Below are positions 47,648-56,870 of a stretch of 64,000 nt of DNA, one piece after another; position 1 is the first letter of the stretch, and every line of letters starts with the position of its first letter. The DNA lies in the NCBI GenBank assembly GCA_024803745.1, contig JANJXV010000024.1:22600927-22664926 (forward strand), written 5' to 3'. Under the pieces are notes generated by a model. The model searched no databases and was not told where the DNA came from. It worked only from the letters and a program-made list of their open reading frames with translations. This DNA is from Megascapheus bottae (taxonomy: Eukaryota > Chordata > Mammalia > Rodentia > Geomyidae). Both the position numbers and the translations under genes were made by a program.

Positions 47648-50600
47648 GTATATGTGTATGTGAGTATGTATGTGTATACATGTGTGGAGGTGTGTATGTG
47701 TATATGTGGAGGGGTTTATGTATATATGTGTGTGGGTATCTATGTGTAAGTATGTGTGTGTGCATGTGAGGTGTGTGTGTGTGTGTAGGGAGGGAGGGAA
47801 TTGGACTGCCCTTTTCTACTAGTGAGCAACACACACACTCCAAGGTCATGTAGACTTAAAAGTACATGTATTCCTTTCTAGGAATAAAAGGAGCCAGACA
47901 GAGGCTAGAGCTCAGGCACGACCTGGTGAGACACTGTGGATAATCGTAATACTGAGGCCCACAGTGGTGGGGGGACACGGCGCGGCATGGCATTGTGTTA
48001 TCTTTCTACCAGGCAGAATCCTATGCCTAAGCAGCAGAGCGAGAATGAGTCCTCTGCTGCCAAGGAACCTGGAGATCTCCACTGGCCCTGGTCAACAGAG
48101 GCTGGGCCATGTGGCTCAGGGGAAAGTGCCTGTTCCCCTTTCTTCCTCCCCCTCCCCCTGTTCTGCTTTATCTGCCACCCTGGGCTCGCCTGGGTAGAAG
48201 CAGGTGAGCTCTGGAGAGAATGTGAACACATCAGAGCCCCTAAATTGAAACTCTCCATGAAAAGCGTAGTATGAGGAGATGTGGGCAGCTCAGTGAAGAA
48301 ACCCTATGTGTGTCCAGCTGAGGAGATAAAGCTCAGAGAGCCTGGGGCTGGCAGGAGGAGGGTGGGTGCAGTTAGGAGCCTGTGGGCAGGGAAAGCAGCT
48401 ACTTGTGGAACTCAGGCTGAGGATGCAGACCTGGCTGTGGCCCTGGTGGCGGGGCTTGCTTCAGTCACTCACAGAGGCTGTGGGAAATGTCGCAGCTCTA
48501 CCCACAGATGCTGAGATGGGCAGTGTGGTCCCTCCCTGTGCCCCTGGAAGCCATGAGTGGGTGAGGAAGCAGGAAAGGGCTGCCCAAGGGGGTCTGGCCT
48601 TACCTTTAGGCCAGCAGATGCAGCAGCTTGTGACAAGGACACCTCCGCACTTTGTCCTTCTGGGAGGTACAGCCCAGTGCTCACCCAGGCTTCGCTGTCA
48701 CCTGAAAGAGTCCAAGAGAAGGCAGAGTTCTCTGCTCCCACTGGGACTCCACTTCTAGCCTCCCACTTGGGAAGCGTCCCCCTGCTGAGTTCTGCCAGCC
48801 ACACTCCCTGGACTTAGTCTTATAATTTGGATAGGGTCTCAGGTCTTGGCTGTAGGCTGGCCTTGGATCAGCTTCTACCTTTATCTCCTGCAGGCTGACA
48901 CTATAAGCATGAAGAACAGGAACTGCCTTACTTTTATGTCCAGTCCAGCCTTGAACCTTCACCCTCTCAATCTCTACCTCCTATCTCCTAGGACTTAAAT
49001 GGAACTCTAAGCCCCCATCTTCCTGAAAATACCCAAGTAAAGCATAGAGCTGGCCTTTCTGAAGGTCAGCACCTCCAAGCCCTTCAGAAATCAAGCCCCA
49101 GCCTGGGATGCAGTGAGCACAGCTCACCCCTACCTGGGTTGTTTCCATCGATCTCCACAGTGATGGGATGGTCTGACAGGGACAGTCTGGAGGAGCAGGT
49201 CCAAGGACCAAGGCCCTGGACCAGCTGGGAGCAGTCAGTCCCCGAGTGTGCCAGCTCTGTGGCCAGACAGAGCACCGTGGCCTCACAGGAGCCCTTGGCT
49301 ACCGGATTTTCCTTGCTCACATTCGGGAGGCCAGCTTGTGTCAGCATCTTCCTGAGCAGCCGATGCAGGGATGTGTAGGCAGGAAGCCCCTCTGCAGGAA
49401 TCTGAAGGAAGGCCGCCCCGTCTACCCCCAACCTGGCCAGATAGCTCTTTTCCATGGTGTCCTCACCACTGTTCAACACTGTCTGGAACTCAGCCAGCGC
49501 CTTGCGAAGGTGGTAGCTCTGCATGTGTGGAGTAGGGGCGGGGAAGCGGCCCGGGCTGAGGGTCCGAGGCAGGATGCTGAGACCGAAGCAGTTGGCGATG
49601 ACGTTTCCAGGGAAGCTAGCCATCGGGTTGTGGCCTGGGTTCTGGGAAGCCCACCACCAGGCTTGCCCACCCATCAGCAAGCCCCCGCCTTCAGCCACAA
49701 ACTCTTGGATCTTCTTGGCCTCCCCATCACTGTAAGCCACACAGCAATAGACACACAAGGCTTTGGTTAGCTGGGACTCCAGGGTGCAGTCTAACTCATG
49801 CTCCAAAAGCAACGAGTGCAGCTTTTTAAGACTTGTGTTCACCCCAACTTTACCCTTCTGGCCTCTGGCCAGCCAGCGAACAGCATTGAGCAAGAAAGGC
49901 CTCATCTTGGGAGCACAGAGCATGCCCTCGTGAGCAGCCAGGACCACGCGGCCACGGCCATAGTGGGCAGCTGCCAGGAAACAGCCTAGGGAGGCATCGA
50001 GTCCCACGGGGAAGGCCAGAGCCCCATGCACCAGCAACTGCGAGGGGACACCGCCTGACTTGATGTTCAGCTCAGAGATCCCGGCCAAGAGCTCCTGCTG
50101 GTCCTGTGTGAGCTCCGCGCCCCATCTGAGGAGACATGAGAGAGGAAGAGGCAAATGTCAGTATGAAGAGCTCACTTCATGGCTCCTGTCCACCTTTTCA
50201 TTCCTGATCAATAACATTGGGGCCATAATTAAAAGGTTAAACAAATATCCATGTGGAATAAACTCCCAATTCGATCGTAGACATGAAAAATGTAGTTGTT
50301 GATGAAGAAAAACAGGTTTGGTCTGCGGATGTAGAGTCCACAGGGTGCAATTAAGAGGATCACGTTGATAGAATTCAACCTGTCTGTTTCCTAATATTAG
50401 AATGTTAAACAAACAGGCTGGGACAAATAGGATTCATCCAGTCTCCCTGGTAACCAGAGCACCTTCCTAGCCCAGTTAGAAGGGAAAGAATTCCAAGTCT
50501 GTTTGTCTTGAGAGTGAGGGTCCAGGCCCTGTTAGCTGCTCACTCATTATTGACAGGTACCCTTCCTAAGATATAAATGAAAATCTAATGGTTCTAAATT

Positions 50601-53600
50601 AAAAGAGACAGACCCAGCAGGTGCATCATCTATTCCAGCTAATTATTGCCTAGGTATATACAATTATAGTGCCTAGAATCATTATCTTGTAGCGATAAAC
50701 AAAAAAGCAATGCACTGTGACAAAAGCAGGGCACAGTGAGAGTCACAGCCTGCAACACATAGGAGCAATGCTGTAGGATTTCATTTCCTACGCAGGCTTC
50801 ATCCTGCCTGAGTAAAATAAACTGCAACATGGGTGAATGCACCCATTATAGGAGGCCTTCACTATATATGGACAGACACAGTCACCGACATCTCAGACCC
50901 CAAATATCCAACACTGGCTTTAGATCTGTCTTTCACAACTCAGTAAATGTCAATATGGTCTTTAGGCAATTCAAACCCCAAACCTCAACTCCGTTTTCTC
51001 CTCTTCTTCCATATCCATCCCAGCAGCCAAGTCTGCCAATGATACTTCAGAGTATACAGTGCAGGTTGCCCCTAGCAGCTCCACTATGGCCACTGCAGTG
51101 GAAGCCACAAGCTGTGTGGCCTACTTTAGTGGCTTCCTGTTCAGCTTCTCCATCAATCATGTCACCTGAGTTCTCAGACTCACATACACATAAAGAGATA
51201 AATCTTCTGCATAGATTCTCTATCTTCTGTCCTGAAGAGAGTAAGATCTATGGGTCATAGCTGTGATGATCTTTCTTGCATGACTTTGTACCCTTCTGAT
51301 CCTTGTTCATGCAGCTCCAACCATTTTGCTTTCTTAGATGTTCCTGGAAGGTACCCAGCCAGCTTCTGTTTGTGGTTTTAGCTCTGGCTCCTTGCTTGGC
51401 CTCCATTCTTCTTTAATTTTTTTTTTTTTGCCAGTCCTGGGCTTGAGCTCAGGGCCTGAGCACTGTCCTTGGACTTTCTCAAGGCTAGAGCTCTACCACT
51501 TGAGCCTCAGCACCACTTTTTCTATATGTGGTACCGAGGAATCGAACCCGGGTCTTCATGCATGCTAGGCAAGCACTTTAACCACTAGGCCAAACTCCCG
51601 GCCCTCCATTCTTCTTTTAATGGTTGTATATACCATTCATTCTCTCTCTTCCTTCAGGTGTCCTTCCAAACATTTCCTTTCAGAGATGCCTTTCAAGCTG
51701 ACCGTTTGCTTGTTTGCAGGTAAAGCCACTGCCCCCTGTTTGTGGCCCAACCTTAGTGCTGTAGGAAGTTGCATTACCTGGACTTATCCCCCGCCCCACC
51801 CATACTGGTGGCTTCATCCCATAAGAAGGAGAGATAACTGACTGGAAGGCAGAATAAAGGATTCCAGCTCTGGCCAGGTTGACCTCCCACCTTGGGATCC
51901 AGCCCTGTTGGACACTGCTAGCTGCAGCTCCGTTATGTACAAGGTGGCCACGCTACCTGTAACACCACCCCCTCCACCGTCGGTCCTGATGTAGCTGATG
52001 TCCTTGTGGGGGTTCCTACTTTTCCATCAACTGTACCATCAATCCTGCATCTTGAATCCCTCTCTTTGCAACATCATTCAATTTGAATACAGTGTGATTG
52101 ACAAGTCTTCTGACACACCCTTCCTGAAGACACTAAATAGAATAGCTGCCACTCTCCTCTTCCTCACAGGCTTACTATAAAACTTGCTTCATTCCCCACC
52201 CCACCCCCTTTTTTTGGCCAGTCCCAGGACTTGAACTCAGGACCTGAGCACTGTCCTTGGGCTTTCTCAGGGATAGGACTCATCACTTGAGCCACAGCAC
52301 CACTTCTTTTTCTATGTGTGTGCTACTGAGGAACTGAACCCCAGTTGTTGTGTGTGCTAGGCAAGCAGTCTACCACGAGGCCACGCTCCCGGCCCTTCCC
52401 CATTATTAACGTCTGACAGAATACTTGTTGATTAGTTCCCTAGATCTCCATTGGAAGTCAAGCTTCATGGGAAGCACGGTTTGTCTGTGTTGTGCCGTGC
52501 TGCATTCTCAAGTGTCCAGAGCAGGGACTGGCTTATGCTAGCTGCTCACACAGACAAATGCCCTTCCCGTTCTTTCTTTCTTTTTTTGTATACCAATATG
52601 AATTTTTTATTAAAGAATTTATTAACATTGATTTTTACATCATATTTCAAATGACGTATTTAACAAACAAGTATTCAAGAAGGGAGTCTCTATATATAAT
52701 CACTGGAACCTAGATTTTAGAACATACTTAAAATTAGGCTGAGGGTTTGTATGTCACAGACATATTAATTTATGTAATAAAACGTTATGTCTATAGAGTC
52801 ATAGATTCTTATGTCTATGTAGTTGTGTTTATATTTCCAGTACCATGTTCATAGCATTGGGTACGCAAATATTGAGTCCTCGCTCTTGTACTGTTTGGAT
52901 CTAATAGCCACATTTTGTTCCTTTTTCCTTGAGTTGTTTCACTCAACATGATTCGTTCTAGATTCATCCACTTCCCCCTTCTGTTTTCTTAAGAAACTGA
53001 TAGGCAGGGATAGAGTGGCACATAAGATGAGCTTTTCTGTAAAGCCGATTATTTCTTGGCCTGGAGGAAGGACTGCTTGGCAGTGAAGGCTGGCCTCTCT
53101 TGAGTCTTGGTACTTTTCAATTATCCTCCTTTTGATCTGTGGTAGTCCCAAAATGGAGTAAAAATATACCATCCATATGGAAATAGAAGCTCACTGAAGA
53201 AGACAATTCAGCATGATTATAAAACACAATTCAGACTCCCCAGTGGGGAACACACACTCACCTGATGTGGAGTGGAATCTTTGGCACCTTCTTAGAGACC
53301 TTGAAACGGCCTACATCACCATAGACATCAGTGAAGTACACTCCTGCCACACTTGTCACCTGGTTTCCGGGGAAGGAGGAAAGCACTTTGTCACAGCCAT
53401 GCTGACTGGCCCAGTACCAGGCTTGGCCTCCAATGAGCATGCCTCCTCCGCGTTTCATAAACCGGATCATTTTCTCAGGCACGATATCACTGTAGGCATC
53501 GGTGCAGTAAACTCCGAAGGACTTTCCAGGTCGTGGCACAATTTGTGTGTCGATGCCAGAGTCTTGCAAAAGGTTTGCTAGTGATGCCAGGGATGGATGC

Positions 53601-53884
53601 ACTGCTACAGGAGCCCCAGGAGAAGGCTGGAGCCAGCCCACAGCATTAAGAAGAAATGGAGCCAATCCAGAATGCAACAGGTAGCCTTCATGAGAGACAA
53701 CCACTAGGCGGCCTTGGCCATAGGAGGAGGCGGCAATGAGCACCTGGCCCTGGTCATTCACCATCACGGGGAAGGCAGCCTCTCCAATGAGGAGGAGCTC
53801 GCTGGGAACTGGGCCTTTGGGGAGGTCCCAGCTCTTCACTCCATTCATGAGAGTTTCAAAGGCAGCAGCAGGAGATGTTGCCAT
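43223..53884 (-). CDS. TCAF2: TRPM8 channel-associated factor 2, complete coding region in 7 exons
   Basis: The exons join as 53884-53262, 50125-49134, 48701-48604, 47566-47353, 47052-46813, 45764-45427 and 43477-43223. Every junction is GT-AG and the sum is 2760 nt, or 919 residues plus TAG. TCAF proteins bind the cold channel TRPM8 and promote its surface trafficking; the human work reports that TCAF2 dampens gating. Residues 46-161 and about 245-365 are two copies of one module: each has a YGxGR-V-HE stretch, a PFLLNAVxWL helix and a GGGxLxGGQAWxWASQ motif. The C-terminal part (about 560-850) is peptidase M60-like, with HELGH at 757-761 and a third-ligand candidate E776. No signal peptide or membrane segment is evident. 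Specific wording such as KVPKIPLH and the ARGQxGKVGVNT stretch fits TCAF2 better than TCAF1. Proteolytic activity is not established for this family. Confidence 0.93.
43842..43945 (-). repeat. ID-like SINE remnant
   Basis: ACCAGGACTTGAACTCAGTATCTGAGGC to CTACCACCTGAGCCATGCCTCC. Confidence 0.7.
44457..44548. repeat. Purine-rich (GGAA)n tract
   Basis: GAAGGAAGGGAGG-type imperfect repeat on the plus strand. Confidence 0.85.
45427..45764 (-). CDS. TCAF2: TCAF2 exon 7, carries the HELGH motif
   Basis: A 338-nt exon, CTACCCCCAG|GCTGGATG to CTGCAG|GTACTG. It encodes [15 protein letters not shown], then HELGHNQQ (H757, E758, H761) and TTEATCNLW with E776, fifteen residues after the second histidine. 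This fits the gluzincin pattern of the M60-like family. The exon ends in phase 0 after ETYLQ. Confidence 0.93.
46513..46725 (+). repeat. Two diverged B1-like SINE units in intron 6
   Basis: AAAGGCTCATGCCTGTAATCCTGGC and, 110 bp on, GGTGGCTCATGCCTGC. Confidence 0.7.
46813..47052 (-). CDS. TCAF2: TCAF2 exon 6
   Basis: A 240-nt exon, TTCTTCCAG|GTGCGA to CAGCCG|GTGGGT. It encodes [25 protein letters not shown] and the [13 protein letters not shown] stretch that leads into the metal-site exon. Length and phase equal those of the paralogous exon at 23936-24175. Confidence 0.91.
47353..47566 (-). CDS. TCAF2: TCAF2 exon 5
   Basis: A 214-nt exon, CTATCCAG|GTACAG to AAGCTGG|GTGAGT. It encodes [10 protein letters not shown], a [13 protein letters not shown] strand-rich stretch and PAPYYKLG, all hallmarks of TCAF2. 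A CA repeat sits about 50 bp upstream of its acceptor on the coding strand. Confidence 0.91.
47617..47795. repeat. (TG)n-rich microsatellite in intron 4
   Basis: TG runs interrupted by TATG and GGTGTG text. On the coding strand it is a CA repeat that ends about 50 nt upstream of the exon 5 acceptor. Confidence 0.95.
47796..48603 (-). other. Remainder of intron 4 of TCAF2
   Basis: GC-richer, non-repetitive by eye. Overlapping open frames of 70-130 codons on both strands have no family resemblance. Confidence 0.5.
48604..48701 (-). CDS. TCAF2: TCAF2 exon 4
   Basis: A 98-nt exon, CTCTTTCAG|GTGACAG to CTAAAG|GTAAGG. It encodes a [12 protein letters not shown] stretch followed by an alanine-rich ASAGLK end, typical of the family at the start of the M60-like region. 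It is exactly as long as the paralogous exon at 25535-25632. Confidence 0.9.
49134..50125 (-). CDS. TCAF2: TCAF2 exon 3
   Basis: Acceptor CTCCTCAG|ATGGGG, donor CCCAG|GTAGGG, 992 nt, entering in phase 2 and leaving in phase 1. This is the largest coding exon. It holds the second copy of the N-terminal module ([16 protein letters not shown] at 354-369) and the linker to the M60-like region. Acceptor and donor both match the homologous exon of the left-hand paralogue. Confidence 0.92.
51417..51603 (-). repeat. Dimeric ID-type SINE with target-site duplication
   Basis: Poly-T, GCCAGTCCTGGGCTTGAGCTC to CTAGGCCAAACTCCCGGCC. CTCCATTCTTCTTT(T)AAT flanks it at about 51401-51416 and 51604-51620. Confidence 0.9.
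52208..52395 (-). repeat. Dimeric ID-type SINE
   Basis: GGCCAGTCCCAGGACTTGAACTC to CCACGAGGCCACGCTCCCGGCCC. Confidence 0.87.
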
Positions 53885-53898
53885 GGTTTTGTCAGCAG
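53262..53898 (-). CDS. TCAF2: TCAF2 exon 2 (start-codon exon)
   Basis: The acceptor is CTTCCTCTGCAG and the exon begins CTGCTGACAAAACC before the ATG at 53884. That ATG has a strong context (A at -3, G at +4). The donor is CATCAG|GTGAGT. It encodes residues 1-207 plus two bases of codon 208 and carries the first copy of the N-terminal module. An identical second acceptor lies 147 bp upstream because of a tandem duplication. Confidence 0.92.
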
Positions 53899-54045
53899 CT
53901 GCAGAGGAAGCAAAAGCCCAGGTTGGGGTCAAAACAGTAGAAGACGGAGTAGAAAAAAAATAAAAATAACACCCAACAACTGCCAGGTCCTGGTAACTCA
54001 TGCCTGTAATCCTAGCTACTAAGATCTAAGGATTCTTGTCAGCAG
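53262..54045 (-). other. TCAF2: Possible alternative TCAF2 exon 2 with 39-residue N-terminal extension
   Basis: If the outer duplicated acceptor (CAG at 54048-54046) is used, the exon gains 147 nt. The frame is open from an ATG at 54001-53999, which begins [10 protein letters not shown], through DKT and into the normal MATSP start. That is 39 extra codons in frame. The ATG has G at -3. The first residues come from antisense B1-like SINE sequence. Whether this form is made cannot be told from sequence. Confidence 0.35.
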
Positions 54046-54182
54046 CTGCAGAGGAAGCAAAAGCCCAGGTTGGGGTCAAAACAGTAGAAGACGGAGTAGA
54101 AAAAAAATAAAAATAACACCCAACAACTGCCAGGTCCTGGTAACTCATGCCTGTAATCCTAGCTACTAAGATCTAAGGATTC
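53889..54182. repeat. Perfect 147-bp tandem duplication over the TCAF2 exon 2 acceptor
   Basis: The segment 53889-54035 is repeated without a mismatch at 54036-54182. Each copy holds the acceptor CTTCCTCTGCAG with its pyrimidine tract and a 5' piece of a B1-like SINE. Three bases of microhomology (TTG) mark the junction. An assembly error is possible because the copies are identical. Confidence 0.9.
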
Positions 54183-54545
54183 TTGCTTGAAGTCAGCCTG
54201 GGCAGAAAGGTCCATGAGACATTTTTTTTTTTTTTTTTTGCCAGTCCAGGGGCTTGAACTCAGGGCCTGAGCACTGGCCTTGGGCTTTTTCCTCAAGTCT
54301 AGTGCAATGCCACTTGAGCCACAGCACCGCTTCTGGCTTTTCTATGTATGTGGTACCGAGGAATCAAACCTGGGTCTTCATGCATGCTAGGCAAGCACTC
54401 TACCACTAGGCCAAACTCCCCGCCCCCCAAGAGATTCTTATCTCCAATTAACTCTCAAGAATCTGAAAATGTAGCTGTGGCTCAATAGGCAGAGTGCCAA
54501 CTTCAAGTGAAAAAGCCAAGTTGAAAACATAAGGTCCTGAGCTCA
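53980..54545 (+). repeat. Composite B1-like/ID-like SINE, partly duplicated and split by a nested SINE
   Basis: GTAACTCATGCCTGTAATCCTAGCTAC occurs twice because of the 147-bp duplication. The element resumes after the nested SINE with TTCTTATCTCCAATTAAC and ends GAGCTCAAGCCCAAGTAGG. Confidence 0.8.
54222..54428 (-). repeat. Dimeric ID-type SINE nested in the composite SINE
   Basis: Long poly-T, GCCAGTCCAGGGGCTTGAACTC to CTAGGCCAAACTCCCCGCCCC, inserted between GAGAC and TCTTATCTCC of the host SINE. Confidence 0.9.
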
Positions 54546-54567
54546 AGCCCAAGTAGGTAGAAACATA

Positions 54568-54652
54568 CACACACACACACACACACACGTACACACAGAG
54601 AGAGAGAGACACACACACACATACACACACACACACACACACACAGAGAGAC
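54568..54652. repeat. (CA)n/(GA)n microsatellite
   Basis: CA runs with an internal GAGAGAGA block, grown from the tail of the composite SINE. Confidence 0.95.
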
Positions 54653-55731
54653 AACAATTCAACAATTAAAATACATTCACCCATGAAGTTCCACTGGGTT
54701 CTTCCCATGCTAACCACTGCTCTAGCACTGGAGACAAAGGAGCAAAATAGACAAGGAATCCTGCTAGATATTGCAGGATGCGAAAGACAATAAAGAAAAA
54801 TGCAGCAATGAATAACTGAGATGAAAACAGTGAAGATGAGGCATGGAGCAACTGGAGACCCACTTTAGACTGAATCCTTGGAAAGTTCTGTGGCAAAGTG
54901 GCATTGAGCAGAACTCGAAAAGCCTCCCAGCAGGAGACACACCAGGTGACTGGCAAGCCCAGGGCCAGGACTGGGTCCGGCAGGGGTGGGTAGTTCAAGA
55001 AAAGGCCAAAGTTGAAGCATGCCAGCTGACTTGGTGTTTTATTTCTTTGGAAAACTTCAGTTATTCTGACAGCTTTCCAAGTATATGTTTGAAATACCTT
55101 TCAATTGGTCATCTCTTCCCCAGTGGACTGGTCCCTACTTCAGTCTGGGAGGCAGCATTCTGCAGTTTCTAGACATTTTTTTTAAGTGTTGATCCACACT
55201 GAGCTCATTACAGGCACGGGACAAACACTCCCACCTGTTCCTCAATCTCTGGGTTTCCCCAAGGGACATGGGTAGGGGACGTGGTGCGGCAGGGATCCCT
55301 AGCAACTTCTGTCGCAGCGAGGCTCCAGTGCACTCAGATTCTCTCCCCTCCATAGGTAACAGTGAGATGGCAGACCCATGGGCAGTGCAGGTCCTCAGTG
55401 CAGCTTAGCAGCCCCTCAGATGTCCCCTGGGGACTGAACTCCACATCCCCTCTTGTTGGTCTCCTTCCCTTCCTTGCCTCATTCTCCCCATCTCCTCACC
55501 TGGCTTTCTGCTTCTCTACCTCATGCAGACAATCCCTGTATTGGAATTTGCATTGGAGGACAGCTTAAACTAAGTCAGCTACTAAAGGGGAGCTACATTT
55601 CATCCCTCCCTTTGCTGGTCCCTGCCATTCCTGTTGACAGTTACTTCCTTCAGCCAGTCTTCTCTCCATCTCTCTCCAATGCCAGTTCTAGTCTACATTC
55701 ATATTTAGACTAAGACTGGGTTGCATCTGCA
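54653..55731 (-). other. TCAF2 intron 1, unrecognised
   Basis: No repeat family or exon supported. Open frames on both strands up to 110 codons appear to be chance. Confidence 0.45.
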
Positions 55732-56176
55732 GGATGCATTCTAATCTACAAGATTCATCCATAACCGTTCCCATCTACTTATTCCCCGGAAGGTGACATT
55801 AGCAGAGCCCTTCAGGTTTTATTTTATTTTGTTTTCAGGCTTCTGGGTCTGGAATTTGGTTATTTAGTAACCCCTTCCACCCCAGGATGCATTCCAGTCT
55901 ACAAGAGTCATCCCTAACCGCTCCCATCTACTTACTCCTGGGTAGGTGACCTTAGCACAGCCCTTCAGGCTTTATTTTATTTTGTTTTCAGGCTTCTAGG
56001 TCTTAACCCCTTCCCCCCCAGGATGCATTCCAGTCTACAAGATTCATCCATAACCTCTCCCATCTACTTACTTCCCGGAAGGTGACATTTGCAGAGCTCT
56101 TAGGTTTTATTCTATTTTGTTTGCAGGCTTCTAGGTCTGGCATTTAGTTATTTAGTGACCTCCCCGTCCCCCCCAG
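55732..56176. repeat. Three-copy tandem repeat of about 150 bp
   Basis: Units start with GGATGCATTC at 55732, 55885 and 56021 and run about 153, 136 and 156 bp. Each contains CATCTACTTA, AGGTGAC and TTTATTTTATTTTGTTT-like stretches. The second unit lacks a short piece near its end. The copies differ by a few per cent by eye. I do not recognise the sequence as a known SINE or LINE. It lies in intron 1, next to the CpG island. Confidence 0.85.
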
Positions 56177-56189
56177 ACAAATTTCATTT

Positions 56190-56340
56190 TTTGTCGGTTT
56201 GAGCTCAGGGCCTGAGCACTGTCCTTGGGCTTTCTCAAGGCTAGAGCTCTACCACTGGAGCCACAGCACCACTCCAGCCTTTTCCTATATATGTGGTACC
56301 GAGGAATGGAACCCAGGTCTGTGGACCACACTGCCGGCCC
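56190..56340 (-). repeat. Dimeric ID-type SINE at the edge of the CpG island
   Basis: TTTGAGCTCAGGGCCTGAGCACTGTCC to GGACCACACTGCCGGCCCCC; part of the second unit is missing. It directly abuts the CpG-rich block. Confidence 0.85.
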
Positions 56341-56787
56341 CCACCCCCACGCCAGCCCGCACTTCTGTGGAATCTGCCCGGCTCCACCCCCCAGCCCCAC
56401 GCCCTTCCCGTCTCCCACCGCCTGGGAAGTCGAGGTGATCCGCCTCTACGGCTCAGGACTGGAGGAGGGTAAGTGGAGGCAGATCCGCAGACCTGAGCTC
56501 CAGATCCGGGCTCGAGGACCCCTGAGAAGAGAATCCACGTCCTGGCGCCTTCCTAGCTTGGCAGGAAACTCACAGAGGAGCGAGCTGTCCCGGCAGGCCG
56601 CCCCGGGCGCCGTGCGCTTCCCCCGGGGACCCGCGGGCGCGGAGGAACCAGGGAGGCGTCCAGACACGCGCACCTCCACTTCCGGGAGGGAATCGTCTTC
56701 AGCATCCTTCGGGCACCTCTGGGAACCCAGGGCCTCCAGGGCCACCCGCCCGCCCGCCACGCCACCCAGGAAAACTAAACAACTTAC

Positions 56788-56870
56788 TCCGGAGCGCCCG
56801 GATCCCCGCAGACCCGCGGACCCGCAGTCTGGACGGGCGGATCGTGCGGCCGCTGAGGTCCTCGGGGGCG
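56788..56870 (-). other. TCAF2: Candidate non-coding exon 1 of TCAF2
   Basis: The minus-strand donor GGCGCTCCGGA|GTAAGTTG is the best donor I see in the CpG island, and it lies just downstream of the GC-box array in the direction of TCAF2. The 5' edge is a guess. A competing donor ends at 56574, and another GTAAGT lies in the island near 57,385. Confidence 0.3.

Larger units (their letters stand above)
50126..53261 (-). other. Intron 2 of TCAF2
   Basis: Holds two ID-type SINEs and unrecognised sequence. The stretches 50,870-51,330 and 51,640-52,190 are non-repetitive by eye but show no exon with splice sites. Confidence 0.6.

Noticed and set aside
47541..47849. Histidine/threonine-rich minus-strand open frame
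   Set aside because: Translation of the TG/CA microsatellite in intron 4.
49246..49770. 174-codon plus-strand open frame
   Set aside because: Shadow of TCAF2 exon 3 on the other strand.
50829..51260. 143-codon plus-strand open frame in TCAF2 intron 2
   Set aside because: No recognisable domain, no splice sites at its edges, and the flanks are ordinary intron; could be tested by a protein search but is not supported here.
55732..56176. Short repeats considered as a CRISPR-like array
   Set aside because: The units are about 150 bp, adjoining, without spacers, and lie in a mammalian intron.
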